Shown here one piece after another: positions 61,701 to 64,000 of a stretch of 64,000 nt of DNA. Origin of the DNA: Actinoplanes sp. TFC3 (lineage in GTDB: Bacteria; Actinomycetota; Actinomycetes; Mycobacteriales; Micromonosporaceae). The translations under genes were made by a program, and so were the position numbers. How positions within the stretch are numbered: the first letter of the stretch is position 1; each line of letters begins with the position of its first letter. The notes under the pieces are model-generated. The model saw only the letters and a program-made list of their open reading frames with translations. It searched no databases and was not told the DNA's origin. The stretch lies in NCBI RefSeq assembly GCF_001553785.1, contig NZ_LOJP01000001.1:4117637-4181636 (forward strand), in the 5' to 3' direction.

Positions 61701-62827
61701 CGCCCGTTGCGCTCCAGCGGTTCCTTGAGCCCGGAAACGGCCAGGATCCGCGTCACATACGGCTGAGTGCCGGACAACACGAACTCGGCCCCCGCCACCG
61801 CGGCCGCCGTCGCGATTTCGACCAGGACTGAGACCCCGGCCGCATCCACCAGCGGCACCCCGGCCAGATCAACGATCAGTCGTCCCTGCCCCACATTCTC
61901 AAGGGCATGCCGCAACGACGACCGCAACCGCTCAGCGGTGTCCCGGTCAACTTCACCCTTCACCCGTACGACCACAACGCCCCCGGTCTCGTCGACCGTG
62001 ATCCGCATGCCGTGCGCGTCCGAGGTAGCGCCTTCCCAGCGCGGCAGGGCGTCGCTCAGCATCGCCTCGCGCAGCCAGGCAAGCGAGCGGGACAGCAGCC
62101 GGGAGACGTGCATCTGCGAGATGCCCAGCTCGATGGCGATCTCCGCTTGGGTGCGGTTGCCGTAGAACCGCATGGCGAGCATCCGCCGCTCCCGCTCGGG
62201 CAGCCGGAGCAGCAGGCCGGCCACGGTGACCCGGTCGTCGATCAGTTCGAGGTCGGCATCCTCGCCGCCGAGCAGGTCGCCGAACTCGGCAGCGCCGTCC
62301 CCGCCCACCGGGGCGTTGAGGGAGGAGGGGGCGTACCCGGCGCTGGACTCGATGGCCTCGCGCACGGCTGATTCGTCGATGCGCAGGTGAGCGGCGAGTT
62401 CCGCGGACGTGGGCGCGCGGAACAGCTCGGTGGTCAGCACAACGGTCGCGTGCCCGACCTCGAGGCTCAGGTCTTGAATACGTCGGGGAACGTGCACCCC
62501 CCAGGTCCGGTCCCGGAAGTGCCGCTTGATCTCGCCGGAGATCGTGATGACCGCGTACGCCGTGAAGGAACCCCGCTCCGGGTCGTAGCGGTCAACCGCC
62601 TTGACCAGCCCGAGCCGGGCTACCTGTTCGAGGTCCTCGGTGTTCTCACCTCGCCCGCGATACCGGCGCGCCATCCGCCCGGCGAACGGGAGGCATATCC
62701 GGACCATGCCGTCACGCAGGGCAGCCCGCTGAACATCGGTGGCGCCGGCAACAGCCGCGGCATACTCGACAGCCGCCGCGTCCAGATCCTCCAGCACACC
62801 GGTCTGCGCATCTTCCTGCGACGGCAT
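61697..62827 (-). CDS. SigB/SigF-family sigma factor fused to a STAS domain
   Basis: A 376-residue fusion. Residues about 1-273 are a complete SigB/SigF/SigG-type factor: region 2 LEQVARLGLVKAVDRYDPERGSFTAYA, region 3 and region 4 with RTQAEIAIELGISQMHVSRLLSRSL. Residues 274-376 form a STAS domain (GRLIVDLAGVPLVDAAGVSVL); the usual phospho-Ser position is Ala (D328-A-A-G). Normal SigB-type proteins stop near 260 residues. A STAS domain on the same chain could sequester its own anti-sigma factor. ATG 62827 has AGAGGGAG four bases upstream. A SigB-type promoter lies upstream, suggesting autocontrol. Confidence 0.92.
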   Translation of the reverse strand: MPSQEDAQTGVLEDLDAAAVEYAAAVAGATDVQRAALRDGMVRICLPFAGRMARRYRGRGENTEDLEQVARLGLVKAVDRYDPERGSFTAYAVITISGEIKRHFRDRTWGVHVPRRIQDLSLEVGHATVVLTTELFRAPTSAELAAHLRIDESAVREAIESSAGYAPSSLNAPVGGDGAAEFGDLLGGEDADLELIDDRVTVAGLLLRLPERERRMLAMRFYGNRTQAEIAIELGISQMHVSRLLSRSLAWLREAMLSDALPRWEGATSDAHGMRITVDETGGVVVVRVKGEVDRDTAERLRSSLRHALENVGQGRLIVDLAGVPLVDAAGVSVLVEIATAAAVAGAEFVLSGTQPYVTRILAVSGLKEPLERNGR

Positions 62828-62945
62828 AAAACTCCCTCTGTCAGCGCGGCCCTGCCCACCAACCGCGAACGGACCGCAGCACCACCAGCCTGCCAGGCCC
62901 AACGACGCAGCACACCCGAACAGAACGCCCCCGTCGACCGACGCT

Positions 62946-62996
62946 AATGCCCACGCGGCCCAAACTCGAAACACTCCAATTTTCGAGGTGGGCATT
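62946..62996. repeat. Inverted repeat with sigma-type -10 sequences in both arms
   Basis: AATGCCCAC (62946-62954) and GTGGGCATT (62988-62996) are perfect inverted repeats 33 bases apart. The left arm, read on the minus strand, is the GGGCAT -10 of the sigma-STAS promoter. The right arm gives the same hexamer on the plus strand but no matching GNNT was found for it. Confidence 0.45.
62947..62972 (-). promoter_or_regulatory. SigB-type promoter of the sigma-STAS gene
   Basis: On the minus strand GTTT (62972-62969), 16 bases, GGGCAT (62952-62947), with a 5' UTR of about 113 bases. One base differs from GGGTAT. Confidence 0.5.
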
Positions 62997-63026
62997 TGGG
63001 TGACTTCGCCGGCCGCTCTGGTTCGG

Positions 63027-64000
63027 TTACGGACGGCGAGGCAATCCGCTCGGAGTTTCATCGTCACCCTGGTCGACCGGAGGCCACGCCGCCGGCGGTC
63101 CGTCTTGCTGCCCGTCCGGCGCACCGCCGCGAGCAGGAAGCCCGGACGGCTCAGCCGTTGATCCGCTCACACCTGACGCAGGTCGACTGAGCTGTCCCGG
63201 CTGCGGCACCTCCAACGGCGGCCGCCCAGTCCCCTGGTCCCCGAACGGCTTGTTCGACTGCCCCATCTGCGGCGGCTCCAGCGGCGGGCGAAGTGATCCC
63301 GCTGGGTTGCTGAGGCGTGCTTGGTCGCCTGAGTGAGGGGACTGACCGGCGGAGGGCTGGGAGCCTTCGGGAGAGCCGGACGGGCCGGCGAGGCGGAAGG
63401 CGTCGCCGAGTGGCGCGGCGGGTGGTTGCGCTGCAGCTTGCGTGAACGGAGATCCACCACCTTGCCCAGCCTGTGGCCCACCCGCCTGAGCGAATGGCGA
63501 GCCTTGCGGACCAGTGACTTCTCCCGACGGCGACGTGCTCGGGGCGGGCTTGAAACCGCTGGCCGAAGCGAACTGCGGCTCGCTCAACGGACCGGACTGC
63601 AGCCCCTTGTCGTTCGGCCGGCTCCCCGGAAGGCCACTTGGCTGGGGTTGGGCGCCGCGAGCCGCTCCCCCATGGGAGTTGGCCGGCTCCGATCCGCCAC
63701 CTTGAGCCCCGGCGCCTTGCACACCACTCGGCTGCGGGTCTGCTTCTTGCGAGCCGGTGCCCTGTTCCGTACCGGAAGGTGAACTGAATCCGGCACCTTG
63801 CTGCAAGCCTGCCCCTGGACCGGCGCCCTGGGACGACGCCGGGGCGGGTTTCGTGGTGGCTGGGTGGGGTGCTGTGGACGTACCTGGAACCACGTCCTGG
63901 TCCTCCAGGATCGGAAGATCTTCGGAGGCCGGGCCGGTGGGATGCAGGGGCTGGTCCGTGGTTTCCGCCGGGCGGGCGGGGCGGGCCGATGGGGTGAAGC
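63027..64000 (-). CDS. 3' part of a low-complexity protein, cut by the window edge
   Basis: The frame is open from the right edge to a stop at 63027, giving at least 324 residues, very rich in Pro, Gly, Ser, Gln and Ala without any domain. It ends SGLPRRP. Long tails of this kind occur at the C terminus of large sensor kinases and membrane proteins in the Micromonosporaceae, but the upstream part is needed to tell. The GTG at 63893 is probably internal, since coding-like sequence continues beyond it. Confidence 0.55.
   Translation of the reverse strand, partial: FTPSARPARPAETTDQPLHPTGPASEDLPILEDQDVVPGTSTAPHPATTKPAPASSQGAGPGAGLQQGAGFSSPSGTEQGTGSQEADPQPSGVQGAGAQGGGSEPANSHGGAARGAQPQPSGLPGSRPNDKGLQSGPLSEPQFASASGFKPAPSTSPSGEVTGPQGSPFAQAGGPQAGQGGGSPFTQAAAQPPAAPLGDAFRLAGPSGSPEGSQPSAGQSPHSGDQARLSNPAGSLRPPLEPPQMGQSNKPFGDQGTGRPPLEVPQPGQLSRPASGVSGSTAEPSGLPARGGAPDGQQDGPPAAWPPVDQGDDETPSGLPRRP

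Overview
The window is chromosomal DNA from a high-GC actinobacterium; third codon positions are almost all G or C. It encodes the Pup-proteasome branch (pup, dop, ARC/Mpa ATPase), mycothiol ligase MshC, an F420-type LLM oxidoreductase, an accessory SecA2 and a SigB/SigF-type sigma factor. A methyl-accepting chemotaxis protein with a possible FliA-like promoter, plus cheB and cheR, points to a motile filamentous genus such as Actinoplanes or another member of the Micromonosporaceae. The genus is an inference. No rRNA, tRNA, CRISPR array, insertion sequence or phage genes were seen.

Layout. 0-7.3 kb (mostly minus strand): pup, dop, ARC ATPase, a ferredoxin, TrmI-type tRNA methyltransferase and a site-2 protease. 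7.3-14.4 kb (plus): RecB-like Fe-S nuclease, chemoreceptor, a NarL-type regulator without its phospho-acceptor Asp, and a MacB-like ABC exporter. 14.4-25 kb: mixed housekeeping genes, an ArsR/SRPBCC pair behind twin palindromes, a lipid synthase, a PAC2 protein, and several decayed genes (HAD hydrolase, TetR and membrane-protein fragments). 25-35.8 kb: GntR regulator, mshC, the block SCO1664-like/DUF3090/phosphatase/LLM, aldo-keto reductase, M20 peptidase, hemerythrin, LysR. 35.8-43.6 kb: a ClpC-like unfoldase, a NYN nuclease, and a four-gene operon around an EccC/FtsK-like ATPase. 43.7-53 kb: a tandem-repeat peptide with a JmjC oxygenase, two DUF72 proteins, aminotransferase IV, a nonsense-interrupted SnoaL gene, TetR, DksA/TraR, a P-loop-less uridine-kinase-like protein, a stand-alone winged helix, ankyrin and DUF3500. 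53-57 kb: SecA2 and a broken ABC exporter. 57-63 kb: a signalling cluster of two STAS-HATPase fusions, CheB, CheR-PAS and a sigma factor fused to a STAS domain. The right edge holds the 3' part of a low-complexity gene.

How the parts may connect. Candidate SigB/SigF-type promoters (GNNT, 15-17 bases, GGG[TC]A) stand before the sigma-STAS gene, both STAS-HATPase genes, dksA/traR, the repeat-peptide/JmjC pair and hemerythrin. This suggests a local stress regulon that includes its own control proteins. Separately, fourteen start codons lie 6-7 bases after a TANNNT hexamer, a signature of leaderless transcription. One of them opens a 13-codon ORF that overlaps the dop start. Best candidates for undescribed systems are the repeat-peptide/JmjC pair, the EccC-like operon with four TTGCCAGA repeats upstream, and the sigma-STAS partner-switching cluster.
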